This document shows positions 30,901 through 38,024 of a DNA stretch of 43,006 nt, piece after piece. This stretch comes from Apostichopus parvimensis (lineage: Eukaryota > Echinodermata > Holothuroidea > Aspidochirotida > Stichopodidae), in NCBI GenBank assembly GCA_000934455.1, contig KN885339.1, positions 31,592-74,597 of the forward strand, in the 5' to 3' direction. How positions within the stretch are numbered: position 1 is the stretch's first letter; every line of letters starts with the position of its first letter. Under the pieces are notes generated by a model, which was not told where the DNA came from, made no database searches, and worked only from the letters and a program-made list of their open reading frames with translations. Position numbers and translations under genes: made by a program.

Positions 30901-33423
30901 AATATGTGTACAGTTAATGTACATCATATGAACTAAATATCATACTTGCATAAAATTCTTGTTACAAAGAAGTGTTAACATGTTCATCATGGGAACTCTA
31001 CTGTTGGACACCCTAAACATTCCGAAAATACATGTTGTGTTTGGAATGGTAAACTAAAAATTCACTGTTCCCCCTTAGATCAAACAGAATGGTAATGTTG
31101 TTCATAGTAAAAACATTTCTCCTGACCCAAGTCAGGTAATTTGGTCATCAGATATCTATTATTACATGTTATGCGAAGTCTAACCTCTTTCTGCTGCTGA
31201 AGTAATTGTTCCTTCTCATCCTTCAATGTTTTCGGTTTGTTCTCAACTGTATTCAATGTATGTCTGTCTTTGTAGTCTTTGTATGTTGCCTTCGAGGCAA
31301 CTTTGAATTGTTGACTTTCCTCCTCTGTTTTCTTTAGTCTTTCAGACAACTGTTGTCTTTCCTCCTCTGTTGACTTCATTGTATCTTTGAATTGTTGTCT
31401 TTCCTTCTCTGTTGTCTTTAGTCTTTCAGACAGCTGTTGTTTTTCCTCCTCTGTTGCCTTCAATGTATCTGTGAATTGTTGTCTTTCCTCCTCTGTTTCC
31501 TTCAATGTAACTTTGAATTGTTGTATTTCCTCCTCTGTTGTCTTTACTCTTTCAGACAGCTGTTGTCTTTCCTCCTCTGTTGCCTTCAATGTTTCTTTGA
31601 ATTGTTGTCTTTCTTCCTCTGTTGCCTTCAATGTATCTTTGAATTGTTGTCTTTCCTTCTCTGTTGTCTTTAGTCTTTCAGACAGTTGTTGTTTTTCCTC
31701 CTCTGTTGCCTTCAAAGTATCTTTGAATTGTTGTCTTTCCTTCTCTTTTGTCTTTAGTCTTTCAGACAGCTGTTGTCTGTCTTCCTCTGTTGCCTTCAAT
31801 GTATCTCTGAATTGTTGTATTTCCTCCTCTGTTGTCTTTACTCTTTCAGACAGCTGTTGTCTTTCCTCCTCTGTTGCCTTCAATGTATCTTTGAATTGTT
31901 GTCTTTCTTCCTCTGTTGCCTTCAATGTATCTTTGAATTGTTGTCTTACCTCTTCTGTTGCCTTCAATGTATCTTTGAATTGTTGTCTTTCCTTCTCTTT
32001 TGTCTTTAGTCTTTCAGACAGCTGTTGTCTGTCTTCTTCTATTGCCTTCAATGTATCTTTGAATTGTTGTCTTTCCTCTTCTGTTGCCTTCAAAACATCT
32101 ATGAATTGTTGTCTTCCCTCCTCTGTTGCTGTCAATGTATCTTTGAATTGATGTATTTCCTCCTCTGTTATCTTTACTCTTTCAGACAGCTGTTGTCTTT
32201 CCTCCTCTGTTGTCGTTAATGTATATTTTAATTGTTGTTTTTCCTCTTCTGTTGTCTTTAGTCTTTCAGACAGCGTTTGTCTTTCCTCCTCTGTTGTCGC
32301 TAATGTATATTTCAATTGTTGTCTTTCCTCATCTATTGTCTTAAGTCTTCTATTCAGCTGTTGTCTTTCCTCCTCTGTTACCTTCAATACATCTTCGAAT
32401 TGCTGTCTTTCCTCTTCTATTGTCTTTAATGTTCCTTTCAGCTGTTGTCTTTCTCCTTCTGTTGCCTCCAATGTATCCTTCACATGTTGTCTTTCCTCAT
32501 CTGTTATCGTTAGTCTTCCAGTTATCGTTAGTCTTTCATCTTCCGCTTCAGTTCGTTTGTGAGAGAGTTCCTGTCGTTTGTCTTCCAATTTGTTGGTAAA
32601 CTTTGAATCTGAAACAAACATATAATATGCAAACATGGTTAAATATTGTTTTTAACCCAAGAGATTTGGTTATGTAAATATAAACAGTTCAATGAATCTT
32701 AACTATTTATGCCGTACAACTTCCATTAGAATATTTTAAAAACTTGCACCAAATTGAGTGAGCTCAAATGTTGTATGTCAACTTTAGTATGTTATTAGAG
32801 GTGACACTCAGACACTGCAAATCTTTCACTTTCTTTGGTTTTGATTTGCCCTTGCTTCTGGGCAATTCAACAAAGTCAAGCTCTATTCAATGAACGAACC
32901 TCCTATCTATCAAAGATATTGAATTATCAATTTCAAAAGGAAAGGAAATTCCCAAATTTTACCAATCTTGTCTGAACATATACCAAATCAAGCTTTGAGT
33001 ATATCCCATAAGTTACAGACTTTTGCAAAATGTCACTGTAATGCAAGACCTTGACATTAATATATGTATATATTCTTTGTGTGGGCAATGCGGTTGCATG
33101 TTTTGCGACTCATAAAACACTTAACGTGTTAAGCTCTCTGTTATAAATATACCTTGAGCTTGTTGGTAGACATTCAATACTGTCACCAATTTACTCAGTC
33201 CTTTGTCAGAGCATGCTTTCATTAAATAGTTGATGTCATCAAAAGAAATCTTCGCTGCCTCTCTGAGATGATGAACAAGTGATGAAAAGGGTGCATCACT
33301 CTTAATTATGTCCTTTGATACCTTAGCTGGAACTTCAAAGTAGCCAAGTAGCTTCTTACATTCATCTTTCTCAACCAATGACTCTGAGCGAATCAGGAGG
33401 CTATCAAAAGTAAATATGTCACT
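15668..33423 (-). CDS. DED-like / coiled-coil / duplicated ZU5-UPA scaffold protein (whole gene, 18 exons)
   Basis: Joining 18 GT-AG exons gives 4,911 nt with continuous phase, i.e. 1,636 residues and a TAA stop; the initiator exon is not certain. Domain order is DED-like (residues ~1-90), coiled coil (~91-611), linker, DED-like (~640-730), ZU5 (~790-890), UPA (~898-1090), DED-like (~1100-1195), ZU5 (~1250-1340), UPA (~1345-1535), DED-like (~1538-1630). ZU5 and UPA are known from UNC5, PIDD1 and ankyrins, where they form a compact module next to a death domain. DED-like domains assemble by homotypic contacts. No protease, kinase or nucleotide-binding domain is visible, so I infer a cytoplasmic scaffold in apoptotic or immune signalling. 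There is no signal peptide or membrane segment. Domain calls rest on pattern recognition. Confidence 0.8.
16567..16627 (-). CDS. Death-fold gene micro-exon, second copy
   Basis: Acceptor TTTCCTCTTCACAG, donor CTAAAT/GTGAGT; 61 nt, phase 0 in, 1 out, encoding IDKLLHIDQITSPFQLVLPK. Same length, phase and place as 22495-22555. Confidence 0.8.
17064..17216 (-). CDS. Death-fold gene exon: UPA end, second copy
   Basis: Acceptor TCTCTCGTAAAG, donor GTTGCAG/GTAACT; 153 nt, phase 0 to 0, identical in length and phase to the exon at 23295-23447. The peptide starts DVDVESLWSKNRYRVEFNLQ and has DTVNLEISAKF, aligning with VDIDHL...HQFRL...DMVDVKLTVSQ of the first copy. It was too interrupted to stand out as an open frame. 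Confidence 0.8.
17244..18143. mobile_element. TTAA-flanked non-autonomous DNA transposon (900 bp) in an intron
   Basis: The left edge is TTAAAGGAATTGTCTAGTGG. The right edge, reverse-complemented, is TTAAAAGGATTGTCTGGTAG. Imperfect inverted termini with TTAA at both ends point to piggyBac-like or Kolobok-like mobilisation. There is no recognisable transposase. The element sits between exons 18505-18645 and 17064-17216, starting only 28 bases upstream of the acceptor of the latter. Confidence 0.75.
18505..18645 (-). CDS. Death-fold gene exon: UPA continuation, next to the sequence gap
   Basis: An AG at 18647-18646 directly after the run of N can serve as acceptor and CCTAGAAAA/GTGGTT as donor. 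This gives 141 nt (47 codons, phase 0 to 0), matching the phases of the 162-nt exon of the first half. The peptide starts SLINEEIYQQMGTIIHDPVS and continues with STLHVSTNSS. The start is less certain because four bases upstream are all that is readable before the gap. Confidence 0.6.
18650..18814. other. Assembly gap (165 N)
   Basis: A run of N. By the exon phases on both sides it lies in the intron between exons 19329-19558 and 18505-18645. Confidence 0.99.
19329..19558 (-). CDS. Death-fold gene exon: start of second UPA domain
   Basis: Acceptor AATTTTCTTCAG, donor CATGAA/GTAAGT; 230 nt, phase 1 in, 0 out. The peptide starts KSVKWSLEMKHLNCSMKSQQ and continues GLHVPFIPKLRKRVCILPIV, then LTIHLWFHNDD. 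It parallels the first UPA exon in position, length (230 versus 227) and phases. The stretch where the Ser of the self-cleavage site would be is diverged. Confidence 0.75.
19647..19680. mobile_element. Second terminus of the same TTAA family
   Basis: TTAAAGGGACTGTCTAGTGG at 19647 matches the left end of the 17244-18143 element at 18 of 20 positions. I could not find its right end, so it may be truncated or its other end diverged. It lies in the intron upstream of exon 19329-19558 in the minus-strand sense, after exon 20434-20757. Confidence 0.6.
20040..20260. repeat. TGACCT-rich dispersed repeat, intronic copy
   Basis: Contains GACCTCAAATGACCTTTTGACC and, ~130 bases later, ACTTTGACCTCTACAGAATAG, then a TATTCAATATG block, the landmarks of the family seen at 25800-26570. 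Diverged, about one and a half units. Confidence 0.6.
20434..20757 (-). CDS. Death-fold gene exon: second ZU5 domain
   Basis: Acceptor CTTTTCGCCTCCAG, donor AAACAG/GTCTCT; 324 nt, phase 1 to 1. Signature blocks are KHGGEVVIAGVNLLVPAGAL, GRIVSLWVSTDP, RLTPFVKFGPESLTLQKSVT and LIIPHCAL, the same G-G-x-V ... P-x-G-A-L ... P-x-V-x-F-G-P ... P-H pattern as ZU5 of UNC5/PIDD1. It is complete and closer to the consensus than the first copy. Confidence 0.9.
21225..21312 (-). CDS. Death-fold gene exon: linker before second ZU5
   Basis: Acceptor TTTTTGTTTAAG, donor AGCATG/GTAAAG; 88 nt, phase 0 in, 1 out. It encodes RRDVRSALNLSHGKLDLGRR followed by ILLLAREEHG, likely helical. The first ZU5 has its linker fused in the same exon instead, so an intron was gained or lost after the duplication. 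Confidence 0.7.
21523..21839 (-). CDS. Death-fold gene exon: third DED-like domain
   Basis: Acceptor CCTCACTTTCAG, donor AAAATG/GTTTGT; 317 nt, phase 1 in, 0 out. Helices read YEKLKRDIAKLLDKQHCGKL, GMFFELEPAENDTI, a GKMLMKILDERELI helix, PDIMIGLYEGLKAI and FNKVARLVLEYIDTL. It aligns well with the C-terminal copy (L-K-x-x-x-x-x-L-D-K-x-x-x-x-x-L-x-x-x-F-x-L at the start, A-x-L-V near the end). A Lys/Glu-rich tail leads to the second ZU5 region. Confidence 0.85.
22495..22555 (-). CDS. Death-fold gene micro-exon, first copy
   Basis: Acceptor TTTTTCCTTCAG, donor CCTTCAG/GTGAGT; 61 nt, phase 0 in, 1 out. It encodes VKNILLSPESHKILFRELPS. The exon at 16567-16627 has the same length, phases and position before a DED-like exon, which supports both. 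Confidence 0.8.
23295..23447 (-). CDS. Death-fold gene exon: UPA end, first copy
   Basis: Acceptor TTATCCATTAG, donor CAAAG/GTGAGT; 153 nt, phase 0 to 0. The peptide starts HVDIDHLCAASRVSHQFRLK and has a VDVKLTVSQ strand. Its partner in the duplicated half (17064-17216) has the same length and phases and aligns from VDI/VDV onward. Confidence 0.8.
24137..24298 (-). CDS. Death-fold gene exon: UPA continuation
   Basis: Acceptor CTTATGGTTTAG, donor ACAAAG/GTTTGT; 162 nt, phase 0 to 0. The peptide LLLEDHQSKLSLGNYTTFQV continues the UPA strand pattern (Glu-Asp turn, then alternating hydrophobics), followed by a YIDLMMSLPVDSYH segment comparable with the second half of UNC5-type UPA domains. Confidence 0.75.
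24740..24966 (-). CDS. Death-fold gene exon: start of first UPA domain
   Basis: Acceptor TACTTATTATAG, donor TACAAG/GTGAGG; 227 nt, phase 1 in, 0 out. The peptide starts ITWTEEKCVHWRLEPEMISL and goes on through SYVFVNLVSQE and FRIVPFIDG to DDVLITVCFCKD, beta-strand-rich as in the UPA domain that packs on ZU5. At the position where FIIND and PIDD1 proteins have His-Phe-Ser for self-cleavage, this protein appears to read Ile-Leu-Ser, so cleavage is not expected. Confidence 0.8.
25143..25592 (-). CDS. Death-fold gene exon: first ZU5 domain
   Basis: Acceptor TTCTATTTTTAG, donor AAGAAG/GTAAGT; 450 nt, phase 1 to 1. About 55 Ser/Asp/Glu-rich residues precede the ZU5 fold: HRITCEGGTISIMGVHLTIP, EDALSCEGVISVKVIYD, RMTPLIKLEPEGLALNKPAQ and LIMPHSAI. 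These match the ZU5 signature G-G-x-l-x-x-x-g-V-x-l-x-I-P-x-g-A-L ... P-l-V-x-x-x-P-x-G-x-x-F-x-x-P-V-x-l-x-x-P-H seen in UNC5 and PIDD1. It is complete. Confidence 0.9.
25800..26635. repeat. TGACCT-rich ~140-180 bp tandem repeat, about five units, intronic
   Basis: Unit starts fall near 25808, 25947, 26128, 26268 and 26412 (steps of about 139, 181, 140 and 144). Landmarks per unit are a GACC-TTGACCT start, ACAATAGGCTTCTTGTACTC, AATGTGGTA, an ACCAAATATGA block and a GATATC-TGTTTACAAG end. The array closes with GCACATACGCCGCCATGTAA and CAAAGGTTACGACT. Similar units occur at 20040, 28920-29210, 30840-31000, 36490 plus 42425, and inverted at 37620-37780. Confidence 0.8.
27085..27408 (-). CDS. 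Death-fold gene exon: second DED-like domain
   Basis: Acceptor TGTACATTTCAG, donor GGCCAG/GTAAGA; 324 nt, phase 1 to 1. The first ~90 residues fit a death fold: YGRLMVKVAEDL, LDSTLKLATLFGLPPSE, then GITLINFMKTRNI and VTNLQKGLVYIQ with LNKTNEYLLSPY. The T-L-x-L-A-x-L-F-G-L-P block is typical of DED helix 2-3. A short polar tail leads to the ZU5 exon. The domain is more diverged than the third and fourth copies, so confidence in the sub-class is lower. Confidence 0.7.
28733..28817 (-). CDS. Death-fold gene exon: acidic linker
   Basis: Acceptor TTTATTTTCAG, donor GGCAG/GTTAGG; 85 nt, phase 0 in and 1 out. It encodes a short acidic Ser/Glu-rich linker (EETLLEECEAPDVSPEST) between the coiled coil and the next death-fold domain. 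Support comes from splice sites and phase rather than from any domain. Confidence 0.65.
28900..29215. repeat. TGACCT-rich repeat, two intronic units
   Basis: Units begin near 28928 (TGTTGACTTCCACCCAAAAT) and 29078 (CCATTGACCTACACCCAAAC) and each ends in GTTTACAAG (29025-29035, 29185-29195). An ACACACAGCACACC-rich tail follows, like the tail of the 25.8 kb array. Confidence 0.65.
29345..29945. repeat. Unclassified GC-richer block with repeated ACCCGTA / CCGTAG words
   Basis: This 600 bp block in the intron before exon 29961-30098 differs from its surroundings in base composition. It repeats short words (CCCGTA, CCGTAG, ACCCATA, GGTACG, GATCC) many times in both orientations. It opens with GGATCGGGGCTAC and closes with the complement of AGATCGGGTGACGG, so the edges may be a diverged inverted repeat. 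A near-palindrome TATATGTACGTACATATA lies near its right third. It may be a degraded transposon or satellite. Confidence 0.45.
29961..30098 (-). CDS. Death-fold gene exon: second coiled-coil segment
   Basis: Acceptor CTGTATAACAG, donor GAATTG/GTAAAA; 138 nt, phase 0 to 0. The 46 residues begin ELEEAKSSLRATKDELVKSQ and end RKSLNQQEL, with heptad-like leucine and alanine spacing, continuing the rod from the previous exon but without the 14-residue repeat. Confidence 0.8.
30840..31005. repeat. TGACCT-rich repeat, single intronic unit
   Basis: AATCTCAAATGACCTTCGACC followed by AATATGTGTACAGTTAATGTAC and a CTAAATATCATACTTG block fits the family seen at 25.8-26.6 kb. Confidence 0.5.
31185..32608 (-). 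CDS. Death-fold gene exon: long coiled coil of 14-residue repeats
   Basis: A single 1,424 nt exon (acceptor TTTGTTTCAG, donor AAAGAG/GTTAGA, phase 1 in, 0 out) encodes about 475 residues, almost all Glu, Gln, Lys, Arg, Thr and Leu. After ~34 unique residues come 29 tandem repeats of 14 residues such as TEEERQQFKDTLKA and TEEERQQLSERLKT, the two types often alternating. Fourteen residues are exactly two heptads, with the hydrophobic L/F and L/V positions spaced as in a continuous coiled coil, so the segment probably forms a long parallel rod for oligomerisation. The exon runs on as an open frame into the intron, which is read-through. Confidence 0.9.
31290..32507 (-). repeat. 42-bp coding minisatellite, 29 units
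   Basis: The DNA under the coiled coil is a tandem repeat of 42 bases (plus-strand view CTTTCCTCCTCTGTTG recurring every 42 bases). No unit is out of frame and none carries a stop. Units alternate in two types, giving an 84-base higher order in places, and near-identical neighbours (31550-32020) suggest recent unequal exchange. The regular base bias also keeps an antisense frame open over 254 codons, which is a by-product. Confidence 0.95.
33153..33423 (-). CDS. Death-fold gene exon: N-terminal DED-like domain
   Basis: The acceptor is TTTTTTGTTATAG and the donor CAAG/GTATAT (phase 0 in, 1 out). The peptide has six amphipathic helices: FDSLLIRSES, then EKDECKKLLGYFEV, a KVSKDIIK turn helix, PFSSLVHHLREAAKI, SFDDINYLMKACSD and LSKLVTVLNVYQQ. 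The pattern L-x(n)-C-x-x-L-x-x-x-F-x-V-P followed by S-L-x-x-x-L and I-x-Y-L resembles death effector domains. The classic RxDL charge motif is not obvious. CARD or plain death domain are alternative readings of the same fold. Confidence 0.75.
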
Positions 33424-35091
33424 CTATAACAAAAAAGCAGAACAAAAATCAAATAAACATATTGGTGGTAGCAGAATATAAAACAAAATAGAAGTAGAAA
33501 TTTGAGGCATTGAGATGGCAACACATATTCAAAGAATTGATTTGAATTGAATTGATATTTATTTCAGAATAAATTCAAATTATGAAAAAGCTGACAATTG
33601 GATGGATTGATTTTTAAGTTGTACAGGTACATGCTTCTATGCATGAGGCTGCATCGGTCAGATTGTTTTAGATTTATGACGCCACCAATTTAAAATTATA
33701 TTTTATTGGGTAAACATTATTCTCCAAATTTAACTACTAAATACTACATTGGGACCCATGCTTTTGTGGGAATGTGATCTCAGAATTAGAACTACTTAAA
33801 TTGTCTTTTATTCTGGGGAATGTGATCATGGAATTAGAAATACTTAAATTGTCTTTTATTCTGGGCAATGTAGCTGGTGTCACCTACAAAAGTAGCAAGT
33901 GGCAACGTGACACATTCGCCTAGCGGCTATCCAAATATAAAATGCAATGTGAGAAAATACTCCAACCAACTAATGACACAGAACACGTTTTATGAATTTA
34001 ACTTCTTAATCGGCCATGTATTTATTTAGGAGGAACTTTCTCCTTAAAAGAAGAGAAAAAAAAATAAAGGTTACAACTGCAATATTGCTTCAGTATATTA
34101 CTACATAAGGACACATATGACTATGAGTACTTAGATACTATGTATTGCTCTGGAGCACTCTTTACCCGATGAAGACAAAAAAATCTAAATTTTATCTAAC
34201 CCCTGAAAAGTTTAAGACCTTCCAATGCTGTAATATATCTGGACCTCTCTCAATTGTAAGAGAGTAAACCGGTACGTATCAATTCAGCCTTGATATATGT
34301 AATTACCAGATATTCTTTCCTCTATAATAGAATGACGTTACATCTTCTAGTGTGAAGGGCTTTCCCACCTTTATATCATGGAATTATAATTTAGCTTTTA
34401 TATCTTAAAAAAATACGAATTCTGAATTGTCCATATGACGAATATTGCCTAAATGATGTTGACAATACTTGTTGACATGTGGTCGCTGAACTTAGGCTGT
34501 GGTAGATGTTACGGTCGAAGTAGGTGTAAATATATCCCCAAACAGAGCTTCAGGTCTTCAACTCAATGTGAGGAAAAGTGGCACTGTATCGGAACAAAAT
34601 ACACAACCAGATCATAATACTTTGTCCAAATACATTATACTATTAGTGTTGCATAAATTTATGATTAAATTTGTAACAAAAACACATATATGAATTTTGA
34701 ACAAAGTTTAATTTGTTCCATATATAAAAAAAATGGATAAACTCGAATATGTACACATTCCTACTCCAAAGCTATGGTGAGCACATCATAACTTTCCTTT
34801 ATGCACACTAACCTCATGATCACGACACCAAACATATAATTACTCTTTGCCAAAAGTAGCTGGAAATAATTTGCAGTGCTATAAAAGTCACCATCGTTAT
34901 TACAATCCTAGCAGACGTCCACTTTCTTAAGGAAACCCAATTAAGGCGTGACTTTTTCCGACATTTTATCCGACATGATGCAAAATTACTACACAAAATT
35001 TGTGCACCTCCAGAAGTATACTAACTTTAAGGTGGTTGCATCCAAAATAATACTTATACAAAACAGATTAATATAACAAGTTTCTACTTAC
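33424..35091. other. Probable first intron of the death-fold gene; one short tandem duplication
   Basis: No coding exon is supported. A 48-bp direct duplication lies at 33771-33866 (AATGTGATCTCAGAATTAGA and AATGTGATCATGGAATTAGA, each followed by ACTTAAATTGTCTTTTATTC). The plus-strand open frame at 34499-34693 has no motif. Confidence 0.5.
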
Positions 35092-35147
35092 AATGGTGCC
35101 AGTTCTTAAACTGAGCTCCGAGCTCCGCAATACAGCCAATATTTTGT
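35092..35147 (-). CDS. Candidate upstream exon of the death-fold gene
   Basis: On the minus strand a CCTGACCAG acceptor precedes 56 coding bases (starting with two bases of a split codon, then KILAVLRSSELSLRTGTI). They end at a strong donor GTAAGT. Its end phase fits the phase-0 start of the exon at 33423, and the helical-looking peptide would extend the first DED-like domain N-terminally. The opposite strand also has an open frame here with a CAG/GTGAGG donor, so strand and reality are uncertain. No initiator ATG exon was found further upstream. Confidence 0.3.
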
Positions 35148-36489
35148 CTGGTCAGGTGAGGTACTTCTATCCCAACTCCGCCGACAAGCTGCCCTATCCA
35201 GAACATTATATAATGTATGTATCTGGAGTCTCCAGGAAATATTTGTGTTTTCAATTTTTACAGTTAAATGCCAGTCATAAATTACACTATACTAGCCCAG
35301 GCTTGAATACAGGGATCAATCAGGATCCTGTGCCCCATGATATGAAAAAATCACAAAATTATAGCTCCGCCTTTTCAGCTAAAAAACATAGCATGACTCG
35401 ATCCGATGATAGTGTGTTGGAGAGTGAATAAAAATCTTATCCAACACTCACTTCACTGGCTGGATGTGATGTCTCGCATAATTACTAGTGCAAAAATTAG
35501 CATAACCTGGCAATACAATACACTGTCATCTAGACTATGCCCTGACCTGGTAGTGTTTCTTTTGTGTACACTAGCTATCTCAAGAGTATGCTACCCTGTA
35601 CCTTTGTAGTGAATAGAGGGATTAGGGTTTATGTAAATCGTCCTACATCCCTGGACATTACTCTCAATCAATAACAACCAGGGTTGACTAAAAGTAACAA
35701 CTACTTGACGAACTTTCTAAAATAAACAGCTGACAGATTGACTTTTTCTGTCATAAAATTCAAATTAACTAAATTCTACTATTCTAATGTGACAGCTGGT
35801 CAAGAACATTAAAACACACAAACAAATAACCATCTCCCTACCCAACTTCTTACATTTTCCTTAAATATTTACACATTGTTGTTTTACATGAGTTTATATA
35901 TTAATTACTATGCCAATCATTGATGCAGTGTTGTATTTCATGCAGTATTTACTTACAGAATGTTCATTTATTAAATCCTACAATATTGCAATAGACATGC
36001 ACTGAATGAGTACACAACTAACTTAGAAGCACTAAAGGCTGGAAAAATATGATTAAATGCTTGTAATGTGCACAGCTAAACTATATGTGCTGCATCTCAA
36101 ATGCCTGAATAATCAAAGTCCATATGCACTGTCAAGACTTTTGAAGATTTGTGTATACACTAAATTATATGTGCAGCTATTGCACTATGGGTTTTACACA
36201 GCTTCATGACAAGAATGCATGTGAAACATTTAATTATTGAAAACACTGCACAACTATCAACTATGTATGTATGCATAATGCTAGACATAATTTACTAGTA
36301 CATGGTGTGCCCTGATGACATGTATAACCAGAATGCATCATGCATTAAGGTTTCGATGACTTCATTGCAGTTAGACTTCTGCTGTTAGTAAACCAGAACT
36401 AGCTGTTACAATAGAAATGGCCTGAACCACGGTTCTGATACAATTACACTATGGCATGATAAACACAGGTCAGTGTACTCCGCGTGGCT
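35148..36489. other. No gene recognised upstream of the death-fold gene
   Basis: AT-rich sequence; the promoter and first exon of the minus-strand gene should lie here or beyond the inserted transposon, but I cannot point to an initiator ATG or a core promoter. Confidence 0.4.
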
Positions 36490-36605
36490 ATGCACATCTC
36501 CACCAAAATAGGGGTTTAGTACTTAATGTTATAAATATACACACCAAGTACACTGAAAAAGTATTGGACACTGTAGTGAGTTTAAATATGCAGTATGACG
36601 AATAC

Positions 36606-36692
36606 ATTACCGAAACACTCACTTCATATCATAAAGCTACTCACTTCACACTTATTTGTGAGTGCTGCTAAATACGTGTTTCGGTAAATGCG
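36606..36692. repeat. Imperfect inverted repeat (hairpin) near the transposon left end
   Basis: CATTACCGAAACAC at about 36606 is matched by GTGTTTCGGTAAATG at about 36678, separated by a ~60 base loop that itself holds ACTCACTT and TTTGTGAGTG. It lies in the subterminal region. Confidence 0.7.
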
Positions 36693-37539
36693 TTTTATAA
36701 TACGCTTTTGAGTAATATAACCGATGTACGATCGACTGTAGTAAATCTATTCGCCAAAATAGTAAATATACTCACAATAATTTTTATTTACTCAATCTGA
36801 GTAAAGACAAGATCCGTAACAAAGCCGAAATACTCATATGGAATTTATTTTTAGACAAGTCGTGTTTAACGTTAGTATTCATTTGAGTAAAAAATACCAC
36901 TAATTGAGTAGTTGTACGCAACCTCGTCGGCATGCGTTTGAATTACCGGGCATGCAGTGGATACAAAGACTGAACCAGGAACACAAAAATACCGTAAGTC
37001 AAAGATTGTACTTCAAAAAACGGTATAATTAATTACAATTTCGTAATTGTAAGTTAATTGTAAGAAACTATAGTCATTTTACTTGAAGTATTCACATGAA
37101 AGAATTTCATCGTCCTTTTAAAATTACGCAAATGAGGAAAAGTTGTGAATCTGTGATTCCCACTGAGCGAGTGTCAGGTATAGGCTATGGGCATAATCAG
37201 CATGTGTATACAGTACGTTAGGCGAAACGTATACGGTATAGGTAGGCATATAGGCTAGGGTATATGAAAATAATACTGAGGGAGACTGCATAGGCTGTAT
37301 AATGTTGCTATAGCCTAGGCCTACGGTAACTCCGCCAATAAATGTGGATAAAGATAGTCGTTCTGTTTCATGTGGATTATGTTATACTGCACTTAGTAGA
37401 CCAGTTAGTAGTAGTACAGTATAATAGTTTGACTAAAGTGAAGTTAGGCCAAACTGTGTACAGTAAAGATGTTGATGTAATTATTTGATTTTTTGCTAAA
37501 TGTGAAAGGAATCACTATATTCATGGTGGTGTGTGTATA

Positions 37540-37790
37540 TATGACACTTGCTTGTAAGGGCTCAGATCTTTTTGGTTTTAATGTAAATTGTAACCTTTCC
37601 ATTCATGCCGGTTTGCTCATGCATGTGTGTGTGACGCTATCCTGTAAACAAGATAGCTCAACAAGGAAACTTAGACATCGTTCATACTTGATGTGTGGAT
37701 ATACCAATTGCATTAAAGTAGCCTTTTATTTTTCATGGAGATCAAAGGTCATTTCAGGTTAGCAGGGGTCAAAGTCTGAAAACCTGGATA
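37540..37790 (-). repeat. TGACCT-rich repeat in reverse orientation, nested in the transposon
   Basis: Read on the minus strand it has ACTTTGACCCCTGC, GAAATGACCTTTGAT and a TATCTTGTTTACAGG block, the family landmarks. The plus-strand open frame across it (37493-37762) is chance. Confidence 0.6.
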
Positions 37791-38024
37791 TTATGAAGCT
37801 CATGATTACTATATCAGTCATTTGTAATTGTAGGGTTGCTGTGAATGTGAGATATAGAAAAAAACTGAGGCCTGACATGAGTTAAATTCTACCCATTTCT
37901 TCATACCTATCATTGCGTGGATTTTAACACAACATAAAAGGTCAGCAATTGGTAGTATAGTTTTATGTGAGTTTTAGATGTGGAAATAATCAACATTCTA
38001 ATCAAAAGTTGTATATCTTGTTAG

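Noticed and set aside
31387-32151. 254-codon plus-strand open frame rich in Cys, Ser and Leu
   Set aside because: It is the antisense of the 42-bp coding repeat; the periodic base bias keeps it open. The minus-strand coiled coil has correct splice sites and phases.
37493-37762. 89-codon plus-strand frame
   Set aside because: It runs through an inverted copy of the TGACCT repeat and is not protein-like.
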